From Sphagnum compactum (taxonomy: Eukaryota > Bryophyta > Sphagnopsida > Sphagnales), in NCBI GenBank assembly GCA_965153455.1, contig OZ234498.1, forward strand, positions 62,001-126,000: a stretch of 64,000 nucleotides of DNA, in the 5' to 3' direction. Positions 24,750 through 35,002 of the stretch are shown one piece after another. Position 1 is the first letter of the stretch. The number at the start of each line of letters is the position of its first letter. The notes under the pieces were generated by a model that was not told the DNA's origin, searched no databases, and saw nothing but the letters and a program-made list of their open reading frames with translations. Made by a program: the position numbers and the translations under genes.

Positions 24750-25095
24750 GGAATTAGAAACTCTGTGTTACAGCAAGTTAAAATCGAGGACTTTGCATGC
24801 AATTGTAGTTCTCTTTCTGGCGTCTTACCCTGGTTGGTATGTGGGTGGTTTCGAACTGGGGTGCATAAAAGATATGTGGGAGCAACAGAAAGACGCATGG
24901 AAAAAGAGGCAAGTATCATACGATCCCAAAGACCAGGCTATCTTGGATCCAATCTTTGCAGGAGCAGCAGCAACTCACAACCCCGATCGAAACCCAAGTC
25001 AGAACTTCCACGGATCAGATTATTTTCAAGCTTTGGTGAGAGATGTTCCTTTGCATACTACGTTCATAGTACCTGCTTTCCTGGTCCGGTCCTGA
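24750..25095 (+). pseudogene. Unrecognised coding-like segment
   Basis: The frame 24793-25095 gives GGFELGCIKDMWEQQKDAW, then YDPKDQAILDPIFAG, NPSQNFHGSDYFQ and VPLHTTFIVPAFLVRS. The composition is protein-like and the same segment occurs at 43454-43750, where substitutions and a shifted frame are seen (for example FAEATDNPDRNPSQNFNGSDYF). Conservation at the protein level between copies suggests descent from a real exon. I cannot assign a family, and both copies lack any extended gene structure. Confidence 0.4.
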
Positions 25096-25499
25096 CGCTA
25101 GGCTACGTCATCCTTCCATCCACGCTGGGCCTTCGTGCCATCAGACTTATTTTTTCTGTTCATACTGCAATACTTATGCTGTTATATTTCTCTTAAGACT
25201 CCCAAACCCCCTCTCTTTTGATGGCTTTAGAGATTGAGGGATTGGACTCAAGTACAGAGATTGCGACGATGAAAACACTAGGTAGGCAGAGGCATATCTA
25301 TAGAAGCTGCAAATTTCTGTAAGCACTTTGGTGCTCTTATCGAGCTATACTTGATCTCTGAGATCCGAGCGATCTTCAATCGGCGAGGGTCCTTGTCTGC
25401 ACTGAACCACAAAGAAAGGAGGAAACAGGAGAGACCGTGATAATCAATCGGGGTGCTGAAAGCAGGTGCATTCGAGGGATGCTTAGAGACTACTCTTGC

Positions 25500-25943
25500 A
25501 GAAATACTGGGCAGAAACAGTACCCACATGGAAGACCATCGCGAGGAATTTTTTGCAGCCATACACTAAGTTTGCGTACGATCACCACTACTATCGGATA
25601 TGACATGGATTACACCCTCGTCCACTATAATGCGAAGGTGAAAACAACGCCGTTATCTCTAGCATACGTGATCTTTGAGCAGGCATGCCAAAGTCTCCGT
25701 CAATATGGTTCATGCATGGCGAGTATGAAAATAAGCTCCCTTAATGTGTGCCGGATGACATTCGTCAGCAGAAGAAATACGGAGTCAGTTCGTTCTGGTG
25801 CTCGAATCCTGTACAACTATCCTCATGGCCTGCTTGATTATCCGCGCCTCTTGTTCGGCATGTCATATGATACGCGTACTCGATGTGAGAATAAAACATC
25901 TAGAAAATTTCCCTCTGTTCATGACCGACATTGTTGTCGATAA
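25500..25943 (+). pseudogene. HAD-superfamily 5'-nucleotidase fragment
   Basis: The frame 25437-25943 contains TTTIGYDMDYTLVHYNAKV. This is HAD motif I (DxDxT, here DMDYT with the nucleophile and acid/base aspartates) in the form typical of the plant HAD-IG 5'-nucleotidase family, whose members start GYDMDYTLxHYN. The expected continuation (a tryptophan- and tyrosine-rich stretch, then GFPVDGL) is not seen; homology fades soon after NAKV. HAD motifs II-IV are absent. The family removes phosphate from nucleoside monophosphates. I read this as an isolated motif-I exon in decayed surroundings. It is followed at about 25985 by family B sequence. Confidence 0.6.
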
Positions 25944-25984
25944 AAAAGACTGCGTTCCATTATGGGCTTCCTTCTGAAGGCACC

Positions 25985-26512
25985 CTAAAAAAAACTCCAT
26001 ACCTCCACCCCCCTCCCCCTCAACAGTAAAAAAAAAGAAAATAAAAATCAAGGTGCACCCTTTGTTTGGTCTTTGCTGTGAGGTTCCCTCAACAGTAGAA
26101 AAAACAGAAAAAAAAAACAAGGTGCACCCTTTGTCTGGTCTTTGCTGTGAGGTCCCCTCAACAGTAAAAAAAAAAGAAAAAAAAAATCAAGGTGACCCTT
26201 TGTCTGGTCTTTGCTGTGAGGTCCCCTCGATAGTAAAATAAACAGGGAAAAAAAAAATCAAGGTGCACCCTTTGTCTGGTCTTTGCTGTGAGGTCCCCTC
26301 AACAGTTAAAAAAAAAAAGAAAAAAGAAAATCAAGGTGCACCCTTTGTCTGGTCTTTGCTGTGAGGTCCCCTCAACAGTAAAAAAACAGGAAAAAAAAAT
26401 CAAGGTGCACCCTTTGTCTGGTCTTTACTGTGAGGTCCTCTCAACAGTTAAAAAAAAGAAAAAAAAAAATCAAGGTGCACCCTTTGTCTCATCTTTGCTG
26501 TGAGGTCTGTTG
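25985..26512 (+). repeat. ~70 bp tandem array, about 7 copies
   Basis: The unit is TCAAGGTGCACCC + TTTGTCTGGTCTTTGCTGTG + AGGTCCCCTCAACAGTAAA + a variable A-rich spacer. Copies begin near 26049, 26119, 26190, 26261, 26332, 26400 and 26471. A single related unit lies at 13116-13180. The unit is an expanded internal part of family B. Confidence 0.9.
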
Positions 26513-27276
26513 CAGGCCAGTGGGTTTCAACCGACCCCTCCCCCCATAATCAATTTGTGAAAAAAATAACCCCCTACCCTCTCCATAATGAAAAAAACAT
26601 TTCTAGAAAACCCTATTAACCCCTTTTCCCCCTCCTCCTTCCACATTTCCAATGAAGGGACCCTAAAAAAAACTCCATACCTCCACCCCCCCTCCCCCTC
26701 AACAGTAAAAAAAAAAAATTAAAAAAAAAAAATATCAAGGTGCACCCTTTCTGTTGCAGGCCGGTGTGTTTCAATCGACCCCTCCCCCCATAATCAATTT
26801 GTGCAAAAAAATAACCCCCTACCCTCTCCACAATGAAAAAAACATTTCTAGAAAACCCTATTAACCCCTTTCCCCCCTCCTCCTTCCACATTTCCAATGA
26901 AGGGATCATAAAAAAAACTCCATACCTCCACCCCCCTCGCCCTCAACAATAAAAAAATAAAAAATCAAGGTGCACCCTTTCAAGTTCCCCCCTTGCACAA
27001 TGAAACCCAGTAATTCCCCTGGCCCAGTAAAAAATAATTTATCATAGTTACCAGCAGTAAAAAAAGGTACAAAAAGTAACAAACCTCACCCCTTTCGATA
27101 GTAAAAAGTAACTTCTAAAATTTACGAGCAGTAAAAAAAGTAATAAAAAGTGAAAAAGGTCAACAAAAAAAGCCTGCCACTACGGGAGAACAGCCTGCCA
27201 CTACGCCCCCTTTTTTGTGGTCAAACAGCTTCCAGCCTGCGTCCTTACGGGCGTAGTGGTCAGATCATATGTATAG
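26513..27276 (+). mobile_element. Family B element(s) ending GATCATATGTATAGG
   Basis: Two rounds of the TCCTTCCACATTTCCAATGA and CCTCCACCCCCC blocks (about 26640 and 26885), then CAGTAAAAAGTAA modules, GTGGTCAAACAGC, TTACGGGCGTAGTGG and the terminal motif ending at about 27276. The family A copy 3 starts immediately. The copy at 48040-48486 is very similar to its last ~450 bases. Confidence 0.75.
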
Positions 27277-28091
27277 GCTATTCGAAAATAAAACAAAATA
27301 GCCTGAGAAACTGAAAAAAAAAAACACAAAAAAAAGGGAGAGAAAGAATCATCAGAAAAAATATTAGTAATCTTTTTCGTTTTGTGGAAATGAAATTTCA
27401 CTTTTTAATTATTATTTAGAAAACGTTTTTGAAAAAAAATTGAAAAAAGAAAAAGAAAAGGAATGCATAAAACACAAAGAAAGAAGAAAGAAAGACCGAG
27501 ACAAAAAAAAGATAAAGAAATGGGGACCTTATATTCTTATATAGTAAAGGACGTCGTGGACGAAATGAAGCTTTCCATCCATCCGTCTGTTGCGTCATCC
27601 ATCCTGTCATCCGTCCCATCATCCATCCAAACACAACAAATATATATCTTAAAAAGGGACCCTAAATGTACCCATTTCCCCGTCCTCCTTCCACCCTAAA
27701 CCCATATATATAGGGGAAAAAATGTACCCATTTCCCCCCCCCCCTCAACAGTAAAAAAAAAATTAAAAAAATGCATCAAGCTGCACCCCTAAACCCCCCC
27801 TCGCACAATCAACCCAATATAAACCCTGGCCCTTCTCCACAGTAAAAAGTAATTTCCTAAAACTTACGAGCAGTAAAAAAAGTAACAAACATACCCCTCT
27901 CAGCAGTAAAAAGTAATTTACAAAACTTACAACCAGTAAAAAAAGTAACTAAAAGTAACTAAAAGTGAAAAAAGTCAACAAAAAAAGCCCGGCACTGCGC
28001 GAAAACAGCCCGGCACTCTTGTGTATTTTCTCCGGTCAAACAGCCCACAGCCCACGGCATTACACTCGTAATGCTCCGATTACTAAGATAG
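27276..28091 (+). mobile_element. Family A element, copy 3
   Basis: Matches 5751-6571 along its full length, starting GGCTATTCGAAAATAAAAC and ending CCGATTACTAAGATAG, with the hairpin at 28057-28074. It joins satellite array 3 directly at its right end. Confidence 0.78.
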
Positions 28092-29470
28092 CTTTCTCTC
28101 GCTTACCGCGCTTTATCGCACTCTCTACTCCTTATTGCGCTTTATCTCACTTTCTCCCCCCTTACCTCGTTTTATCACGCTTTCTCCTGCTTTTCCCTGC
28201 TTTCTCTTGTTCACCACGCTTGATCCTGCTTTCTGCGCTTACTGCACTTGATCGCGCTTTTTCCTGCTTATTTCACTTTACCCGCGCTTTCTCCCACTTA
28301 CCGCGCTTTATCGCACTCTCTACTGCTTATTGCGCTTTATCTCACTTTCTCGCCCTTACCTCGCTTTATCACGCTTTCTCCTACTTATTTCGCTTTACCC
28401 CCGGTTATTGCGCACTTTATCGCACTATCTCCCGCTGACCACGCTTTATCGTGCTTTGTCCACTTATTGCACTTTATCGCGCTTTTTCCTGTTTATTGCA
28501 CTTTACCCCGCTTTCTCCCCCTTACCGCGCTTTATCGCGCTTTCTTAAGCTTATTTCGCTTTACCCCCCCTTTCCTCCGCTTATTGCGCACTTTATCACA
28601 CTTTCTCCCCCTTACCGCACTTTTTCGCGCTTTCTACTCCTTATTGCACTTTACCCCGCTTTCTCCCGCTTACTCTGCTTTACTCTTCTTTCTCTTGTGT
28701 ACCACGCTTTATGTTGCTTACACGTTTTATCGCGCTTTCTCCCACTGATCGCACTTTACCCCGTTTTCTCCTGCTTATTGCGCTTTATGGTGTTTTCTCT
28801 CGCTTACTGCGCTTTTCCCCGCTTTATTTCGCACCCTACCCTTTAACCCGCTTTCTTTCGCTTAATGTGCTTTAAGTCGGTTCGCCTCGGTCATCTTCGC
28901 TTTATCGCGCTTTAACTCCCTTTATGTCGCTTACCTCGTTTTAAGTCGCTTTTCTTGCTTTACCCTGCTTTCGCCCGCTTTGCCGCATGTTAACTTGTTT
29001 TATTGTGCTTTACCCTGCTTTACACGCTTTAAATTGTTTTTCACCGCTTTACCTTGCTTATGCCTGACGTATCCCTTTATCCTCTTTCATGTCCGATTCT
29101 CCATTCTTTCCACCTTCTCTTCTTCATGCCCGCCTTTCTGTTTTCGCCCTCCTTATCCTTTTATGCCCCGTTATGCCAAACTTCCCCGCGTTTGCAAACT
29201 TATGCTCAACTTGCCCTTATTTCTTATCCTTATGCCCCACTTATTCACATTTCTCTCATCCGCCTTTGTGAAAACTCGGTTTCTCTCATTCACGTTTGTC
29301 GAAACTGCGTTTTCCCATTCCCGGTTTGCCTCAACCTTCGTTTTTGCACTTTGTGTTTACTGAATATGCCTTTGTTGCAACTGTCTTTATCAAAATCCGG
29401 TTTCATTCATCTACGTTTTCGAATACCTGCTTTTCCTCATCCGCTGTCGTGAAAACCTTCCTTGCCGGAT
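28092..29470. repeat. Pyrimidine-rich satellite, array 3
   Basis: The same CGCTTT/CGCTTA motif family as at 15485 and 18411. It is regular to about 29050, then degenerates into loose units around GAAAACTCGGTTT and similar. ORFs of 100-166 codons here reflect low purine content. Confidence 0.87.
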
Positions 29471-29519
29471 CTGCCTTTGCCCGATATATTTTGTATCTTC
29501 CCAACTTCACAATTTTCAA

Positions 29520-30145
29520 CAAAAACAAATCTCCCACCGACTTCCAAACACTTCAAAATGGGGGGGGGGGGGTTCGTCTGGACGGAATCCCGAAAAAATG
29601 ACCAAAATTATGTCAAAGTGTCGTGGAACAAAAAATCGCCAACCTTTTATATCTTCCAAACTTGACAATTTTCAGCAAAACTAAATCCTTCACTACCTTC
29701 AAAACACTTCAAAATGAAGGGGGGGGGGGGGGGTCGGTCCAGACATAATCTTTAAAAAATAGACCAAAATTATGCTAAACTTGGCATAACTCCATAAATT
29801 CTGCAAAACCTGGACCTGCAAAAGTCAAACCCCCCCTATCTTGCAAATGGTGATAGATTATGAAAATCTCTTTGCACCGTCTTGTTTAAAACATTTCAAA
29901 ATGGGGGGGGGGGGGGTAGGTCACCTCCGAATATAAGAAAAAATACCGCAATTCGCTCAAAATGCCCATCAAACATAAAAACCCGAAATTTCCTACATCT
30001 TGCAAACTTGGCACTTTTGAGCAAAAATAACTCCACCATGAGCTTTAAAACACATGAAAATGGGGGGGCTAAGTCCTTTCAAAACTTTCAACATGTATCA
30101 TAATTAACCCTTTATGCCCTCATCTATCTGCCCCCACTGAAATAA
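29520..30145 (+). repeat. Family D block, copy 5, diverged, no telomere tail
   Basis: Four subunits with G-runs extended to 11-16 bases (about 29559, 29721, 29901 and 30061), each followed by a GTxGGTC or GTAGGTCAC-like sequence. It ends at CCTTTATGCCCTCATCTATC without telomere repeats. The long G-runs could form quadruplex structures. Confidence 0.75.
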
Positions 30146-30173
30146 TGAATAAATATAGGAAAGAGGATGGAGA

Positions 30174-30556
30174 CTAGACCAGAGCCTCTTGAGCCAGGAA
30201 GTTATTGTCTAGAATGTTTCTTCCTTCTACAAAACCGGTTTGGTTTGGTCTGATCCCGAGAGGAAGGAATTCTTCGATTCTTCTACCTAAAGTTTTGGCA
30301 ATGATCTTGTTTATGCTTCCCAAAAGTGTGATTGGGCGCCCATTCCCCTTATCTTGTTTATGCTTCCCAAAAGTGTGATTGGGCGCCCATTCCCCAGTTC
30401 TGAGTGCTCCCCTACTTGGGAATCAGGGTGATCATGCCCTCGTTAATGTGTTCTGAGGTCAATCCCCGTGCTAACATGGCCTTGAAAGCTAGTAGTCACG
30501 TGGGGGCTACCTCATTCACGTATTCTTGAAAGAATTCTGTTGGGATTCCATCGTTA
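30174..30556 (-). pseudogene. LINE-type reverse transcriptase remnant
   Basis: On the minus strand: NDGIPTEFFQEYVNEV, then GMITLIPK, then RPITLLGSINKIIAKTL, then LPLGIRPNQTGFVEGRN and ILDNNFLAQEAL. This is the order of the fingers/palm region of plant non-LTR (LINE) reverse transcriptases: GIPxEFF, ITLIPK, RPITLL..YKI, PNQxGFVxGR and ILDN. The catalytic YADD region is absent. Breaks are TGA after VAPT, TAG after LIPK, and a 47 bp tandem duplication (30304-30350 repeated at 30351-30395) that shifts the frame. Confidence 0.85.
30304..30395. repeat. 47 bp tandem duplication inside the LINE remnant
   Basis: ATCTTGTTTATGCTTCCCAA and the following GGGCGCCCATTCCCC occur twice in direct succession. 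The two copies are essentially identical, so the duplication is young relative to the element. Confidence 0.95.
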
Positions 30557-30647
30557 TTAAAAATGTTTTTGACGTCAACTTGCATCATCGCCCAATCAAG
30601 GTGTCGGTTGAGGAAGGCTCTAATGCCAAAAATGATGGTCTCCTAGC

Positions 30648-30829
30648 ATAGTTATGACATTCTTGGTGCGAGAATGTTACGAAAGCCCAAAGAAGCAAGA
30701 ATTTTAACGAATTTTATAGATCCACCAGTGTAATTTGGCAAACATTCGCGAGTCAAGAATGTTTTGACAAGGTGCTAAATGAAAAATTTTAAAAAATTTT
30801 AATGTGCAAAATGAAGGATGTCATCACTA
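30648..30829 (+). mobile_element. MITE-like element with short TIRs and 11 bp direct repeats
   Basis: The left end TAGTTATGACATTCTT and the reverse complement of the right end, TAGTGATGACATCCTT, match at 14 of 16 bases. The element is flanked on both sides by GGTCTCCTAGC (30637-30647 and 30830-30840), an 11 bp candidate target-site duplication. Target duplications of 9-11 bp are typical of the Mutator (MULE) superfamily. At ~182 bp it has no coding capacity. Confidence 0.72.
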
Positions 30830-31190
30830 GGTCTCCTAGCCTTGAGGGGTCAATATTCCAAACTTGATGGGGGGATAAGTACTTTTGAAAGGCCCCCTCA
30901 AACTATAGGACAATGGAATGATTAATAAATCCAATAAACACTTCACCTACGGCAATAACACGAAGACCCTCGAGTTTCGAGCCTAAAACATTACGCTAAA
31001 ACAGCTTGACATTATCGACTGTAGTGCCCCGACCGTGAGTTCTGTATGTCGCTATCACGTCTGGCAAAAATGGGGAGCGCCCCATGACATCATTCTTTCC
31101 TGGCCTTTTGTCATGCGTGCTGAAGCTGTCTTCGAGAGAGAAGTTGACCCCCCTGGAGTCCGAGGGTACCGTGTAGGAGGCTTCTTCTAC

Positions 31191-31375
31191 CCTAGTGATG
31201 ACATTCTTCATTTTGCACATTAAAATTCTTTAAAATTCTTCGTTTAGCACCTTGTCAAAACATTTTTCACCCGCCAATGTTTACCAAATTACACTGGTTG
31301 ATCTATAAAATTCGTTAAAATTCTTGCTTCTTTGGGCTTCCGTAACATTCTCGCACCAAAAATGTCATAACTATG
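31191..31375 (-). mobile_element. Second copy of the same MITE, opposite orientation
   Basis: Reverse complement of 30647-30831 over about 185 bases, with scattered differences. The ends CCTAGTGATGACATT and AATGTCATAACTATG are the same TIRs. I see no flanking duplication here. Together with the first copy it makes a large inverted repeat with a 359 bp loop. Confidence 0.8.
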
Positions 31376-31589
31376 ATAATACTTTAGAGTTTGTTGCCAC
31401 CACAAATGCTCCCCTGGATACCTTCCAAACTCACCCGACACCGCAAAAGTGCTTGTTGTTTTATTGACCCCCAATATTCCTCTCACGAACATTCTGTGTA
31501 CTTGTTGTCACCCTTTCGCCCCTGTACAACTTGTCCACACCTCGCAATCGTGGCTCAGTATTGGGCGTACCGGTGAATCGAGCAACTGG

Positions 31590-33350
31590 CACATTACTTC
31601 CGGATTTGTTCCTTGCTATTCCTTCCCTGCATCTTGCAAACCCAACAAAAGGATCCAAGGATAAAAAATATATACTACGACAAATTGAAAAAAAATAGGA
31701 AAAGAAAAATAAACGATCAAAATTAGACGAATAAATAAAAATGAATGAATAAGTACAACCAATAAATACGACCGAATAACCATAAGAAACGTTCGGTAAG
31801 AAGAAGAACATGGAAAAGGGCGAAAAATGAGGATTCCGAAGAAAGATGGGAGGACGAGAAAAGGGGGAAGAAAATGCCTTCTAAAAGTCCAAGAAAAAAT
31901 ACAAGAAAAAAAAGAAGATAAGAAGAAAGGAAAAAATCCGAACTGGAATAGCCTGTGGTCTCCTGATAACCAAAAAAAAAATGCAAAAAAAATTCCTTTC
32001 GAAGATGTGCAAAACAAAACCCCAAAAAAAAAAAAAAAAAAAACTGTTTTTTCGACACAAAACCCCCTCGCCGAAATATATATATGTACCCTTGACCTCT
32101 TGCAATCTATGGAAAAAAAGTTCACTATTTCAACACCTCCGCCCATGCATTTTCCTAAAATAACGTTCGCCTCTTGTCCCACCTCTCTTCCAAAACCCCG
32201 AAAAAAGCCCGATCCTCACACACCTTCGCTCCCTTCTAGTCAAATAGCCCAAACGTTAGAAACTTCAATATCAAAATTAATTCTTCTTCAAGGGGCCAAG
32301 AGGATGGAAAGAGAAAAATAAAAACAAACAATCACATTCTAATCCTAAACCCACCTTGAACAAGAAATTAATCTTTTCCTGACATCCCCCCCCCCCACCC
32401 ACGGGGTGTGCCAGCTTCCCATTGGTTACACTCGTGAAAAGTTGGACACTTGCAGCGCCTGGATGGACTGTGACGGGGCCCCCTATTTTTTTTCCCTGCA
32501 ATTCCTTTACATATATATATACCTCCAAAGGCAATTATTTCGGATTTTTATTCCTGGTGTAAATTCAAAAAACAAATCTTCCGGATTTGTTCCTCGCTCT
32601 TCGTTTTGTACTTGTTCCTTCCTATCCTTCCCTCCATCTTGCAAACCCGACAAAAGGATCCAAGGATAAAAAAATATATACTACGACAAATTGAAAAAAA
32701 TAGGAAAAGAAAAATAAACGATCAAAATTAGACGAATAAATAAAAATGAATGAATAAGTACAACCAATAAATACGACCGAAAAACCATAAGAAACGTTCG
32801 GTAAGAAGAAGAACATGGAAAAGGGCGAAAAATGAGGATTCCAAATTAAGATGGGAGGACGAAAAAAGGGGGAAGAAAATGCCTTTTAAAAGTCCAAGAA
32901 AAAATACAAGAAAAAAAAGGAAGATAAGAAGAAAGGAAAAAATCCGAACTGGAATAGCCTGTGGTCTCATGATAACCAAAAAAAATTCCTTTGGAAGATG
33001 TGCAAAACAAAACCCCCAAAAAAAAAAAAAAAAAAACTGTTTTTTCGACTCAAAACCCCCTCGCCGAAATATATATATGTACCCTTGACCTCTCGCAATC
33101 TATGGAAAAAAAGTTCACTATTTCAACACCTCCGCCCATGCATTTTCATAAAATAACGTTCGCCTCTTGTCCCACCTCTCTTCCGAAACCCAGAAAAAAA
33201 ACCGATCCTCACATACCTCCGCTCCCTTCTAGTCAAATAGCCCAAACGTTGGAAACTTCCGTATCAAAATTAATTCTACTTTAAAGGGCCCAGAGGATGG
33301 AGAGAGAAAAATAAAATAAAACAATCACAATCCAATCCTAAACCCACCTA
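31590..33350. repeat. Local duplication, two ~770 bp copies at a 1005 bp offset
   Basis: GGATCCAAGGATAAAAAA occurs at 31651 and 32656, and all following blocks recur at the same offset to about 32355 and 33350, including GGAATAGCCTGTGGTCTC and GAAATATATATATGTACCC. The ~220 bp between the copies is single. Long A-runs give frame-rich but meaningless ORFs. No gene is recognised. Confidence 0.88.
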
Positions 33351-33477
33351 TCAAATTTCCTACCTACCTATGTGCTTCTTTTCCTACCTCCCCGGCTCTT
33401 GTACCTACTTTCTCGTTTCCTGCTTTCTCACTACCCACCTTACATACCTTCTCACTATTTCTCTCAAAAACCACCCC

Positions 33478-33560
33478 TTACCTACCTACCTACCTACGTG
33501 CCTGCCTGCCTAAACCACCCCTTACGTACCTACCTACCAACTATCCACCTACCGCTGTTT
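33478..33560. repeat. CTAC/CTGC-type microsatellite
   Basis: Runs of ACCTACCTACCTACC and related units at 33481-33540, followed by a 34 bp direct repeat (CTATCCACCTACCGCTG...) at 33541-33604. Confidence 0.8.
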
Positions 33561-33858
33561 TGTGCGACGGACTATCCACCTACCGCTGTTTTGTGCGACG
33601 GATTTGCCGTTGCTGCAGCCGCCTCTTCTTCGAACCTCTTCTTTCACTGAACCTCTTCTTCGAGCTTTTCCGTTTTTTCTCTTCTTCCAAGTCTTTCGCG
33701 CAACCTCTTCACGCGTTCCCTTTTCGTCTCACGCTCTACGACTTCGACAAACAGCTTCGCTTCTCTCGCACTGTACTCAGTCGGTACGCTGTGTTCTCGG
33801 ATCCTACCTTACCACCGTGGTATCATGGAAGAAGCTGACCGGTGATGCTGATAAGAGC

Positions 33859-33936
33859 ATGTCTTAAGGAGCTCCTTCGGATGCTCCTGTTGGCGCAAAT
33901 CCTGCTCTGGAAGCCCGTATCGCTCCTGACGTGCAG
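33859..33936 (+). pseudogene. Dead copy of the putative first exon
   Basis: Same as the exon at 34209, but codon 3 is TAA (33865-33867), so the ATG yields only two residues. Confidence 0.6.
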
Positions 33937-34208
33937 GTACATCTTTTTTTTCTTCCGCGGGGGATTTGCCGCCTTTTCTTCGAACCTCTTCTTTCACTGA
34001 ACCTCTTCTTCGAGCTTTTCCGTTTTTTCTCTTCTTCCAAGTCTTTCGCGCAACCTCTTCACGCGTTCCCTTTTCGTCTCACGCTCTACGCCTTCGACAA
34101 ACAGCTTCGTTTCTCTCGCACTGTACTCAGTCGGTACGCTGTGTTCTCGGATCCTACCTTACCACCGTGGTATCATGGAAGAAGCTGACCGGTGATGCTG
34201 ATAAGAGC

Positions 34209-34286
34209 ATGTCGTCAGGAGCTCCTTCGGATGCTCCTGTTGGTGCAAATCCTGCTCTGGAAGCCCGTATCGCTCCTGACGCGCAG
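34209..34286 (+). CDS. Putative first coding exon, family unknown
   Basis: The ATG at 34209 opens a 26-codon frame starting MSSGAPSDAPVGANPA and ending APDAQ, then a GTACAT donor at 34287. It is preceded by a ~200 bp CT-rich stretch resembling a plant 5' leader. The Ala/Pro-rich N-terminus is not diagnostic. It lies 600 bp upstream of the myosin motor exons on the same strand, but a myosin motor exon cannot directly follow such a start, so I do not join them. It may be a captured promoter plus first exon. Confidence 0.4.
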
Positions 34287-34464
34287 GTACATCTTTTTTT
34301 TCTTCCGCGCGGGATTTTTGTCTTTCTTTCGATGTACCGAAGAGAGACACGGGAATTTGAGACGGCTTAATTGGTGCTCGCTTTGGATTTTTGAGGAGAT
34401 TTGCGATCGCGCTTCAGGGTTTTTCACCGATGCTGTATTGCAGAGTGGCTGTTCGAGTCGGTTG

Positions 34465-34500
34465 AGAGAGAGAGAGACAGAGAGAGAGAGACAGAGAAGC
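34465..34500. repeat. GA-rich microsatellite
   Basis: GAGAGAGAGAGACAGAGAGA-type run. Confidence 0.85.
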
Positions 34501-34892
34501 AGCACTTGGGGTTTAGTCACCTCTTCTCCTGTTTCTTCTTGCGTTAGAATTTCTGAAAATTGATTGTGTATTTGTGCCTCGGTACGATTGCCTTGCGTCG
34601 TGTGTTTCCAAACCGTAGCATCATGGATTGCTCTCGACGTGCAGCTCGACCACGGTGAGATGTTGTTGGGTGTATGAGTTTTGATTCTCATAAAGAATAT
34701 GAGCACAGAATTCCTACGTTGCTTGTTGTGTTCGCAGGCACTGCATTGTTGGTTTTACCAGATGCTGCTGAACGGAGGGGCAAATGGGTCTCTTCGTTAT
34801 GCTTTCAATTTGAACCTTTCTGCATGCACTACACATGTAGTACACATTGTCAAGTTATGTGTAACACCTAGTTACTTGGTGTTCATTTGCAG

Positions 34893-35002
34893 GGCGTACT
34901 TGAGGCCGTGAGAATCAGCTGTGCTGGCTACCGAACAAGACGCACCTTTTATGAGTTTCTCGACCGCTTTGGGCTGCTTGCTCCTGAGGTCCTTGAGGGC
35001 AA
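34893..35002 (+). pseudogene. Class XI-like myosin motor exon, copy 1
   Basis: Between a TTCATTTGCAG acceptor and an AAGTAAGTG donor, the 110 bp exon reads [13 protein letters not shown], then [20 protein letters not shown], then LEG plus two bases of the next codon. This is the end of the myosin motor domain upstream of the converter: plant class XI myosins have [11 protein letters not shown](C/L)AGYPTRR..F..F..RFGLL.PE...GN. The split final codon AA| is consistent with the asparagine of the family GN. The usual proline of AGYPT is arginine here. Class XI myosins drive organelle movement along actin. The exon is open and spliceable, but no other myosin exon is seen, so I call it a fragment. 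Confidence 0.82.

Larger units (their letters stand above)
22395..25200. repeat. Segmental duplication block 1 (partner 42418-43880)
   Basis: Colinear with 42418-43880: the MurA part, the phrase GTGGCATTAAGTATGCAAAG, the phrase GTGCACCCAAAATACAC, the phrase AAAAAGACCTCTT, and the final part around GATGTTCCTTTGCATACTAC. The partner lacks two stretches present here (about 23075-23610 and 24150-24660). Part of the missing first stretch (about 23245-23340) reappears at 44104-44220, and also at 54440-54610 and 55350-55500. Confidence 0.82.
33620..34315. repeat. Tandem duplication, ~350 bp unit, carrying a putative first exon
   Basis: TATCATGGAAGAAGCTGACC lies at 33821 and 34171, an exact 350 bp offset. 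The two copies differ at only a few positions. The unit is a CT-rich leader-like sequence followed by an ATG and a short open stretch that ends at a GT donor. Confidence 0.92.

Noticed and set aside
25985-26512. CRISPR-like regular array
   Set aside because: Spacers are short variable A-runs, not unique sequences; this is a plant-type tandem expansion within a repeat family.
28248-29452. ORFs of 100-166 codons
   Set aside because: They fall in satellite array 3 and its edge; no family resemblance.
31616-32182. 188-codon minus-strand ORF, hydrophobic, membrane-protein-like
   Set aside because: Phe-rich translation of A-runs on the opposite strand. The duplicate at 32570-33350 breaks it into other frames.
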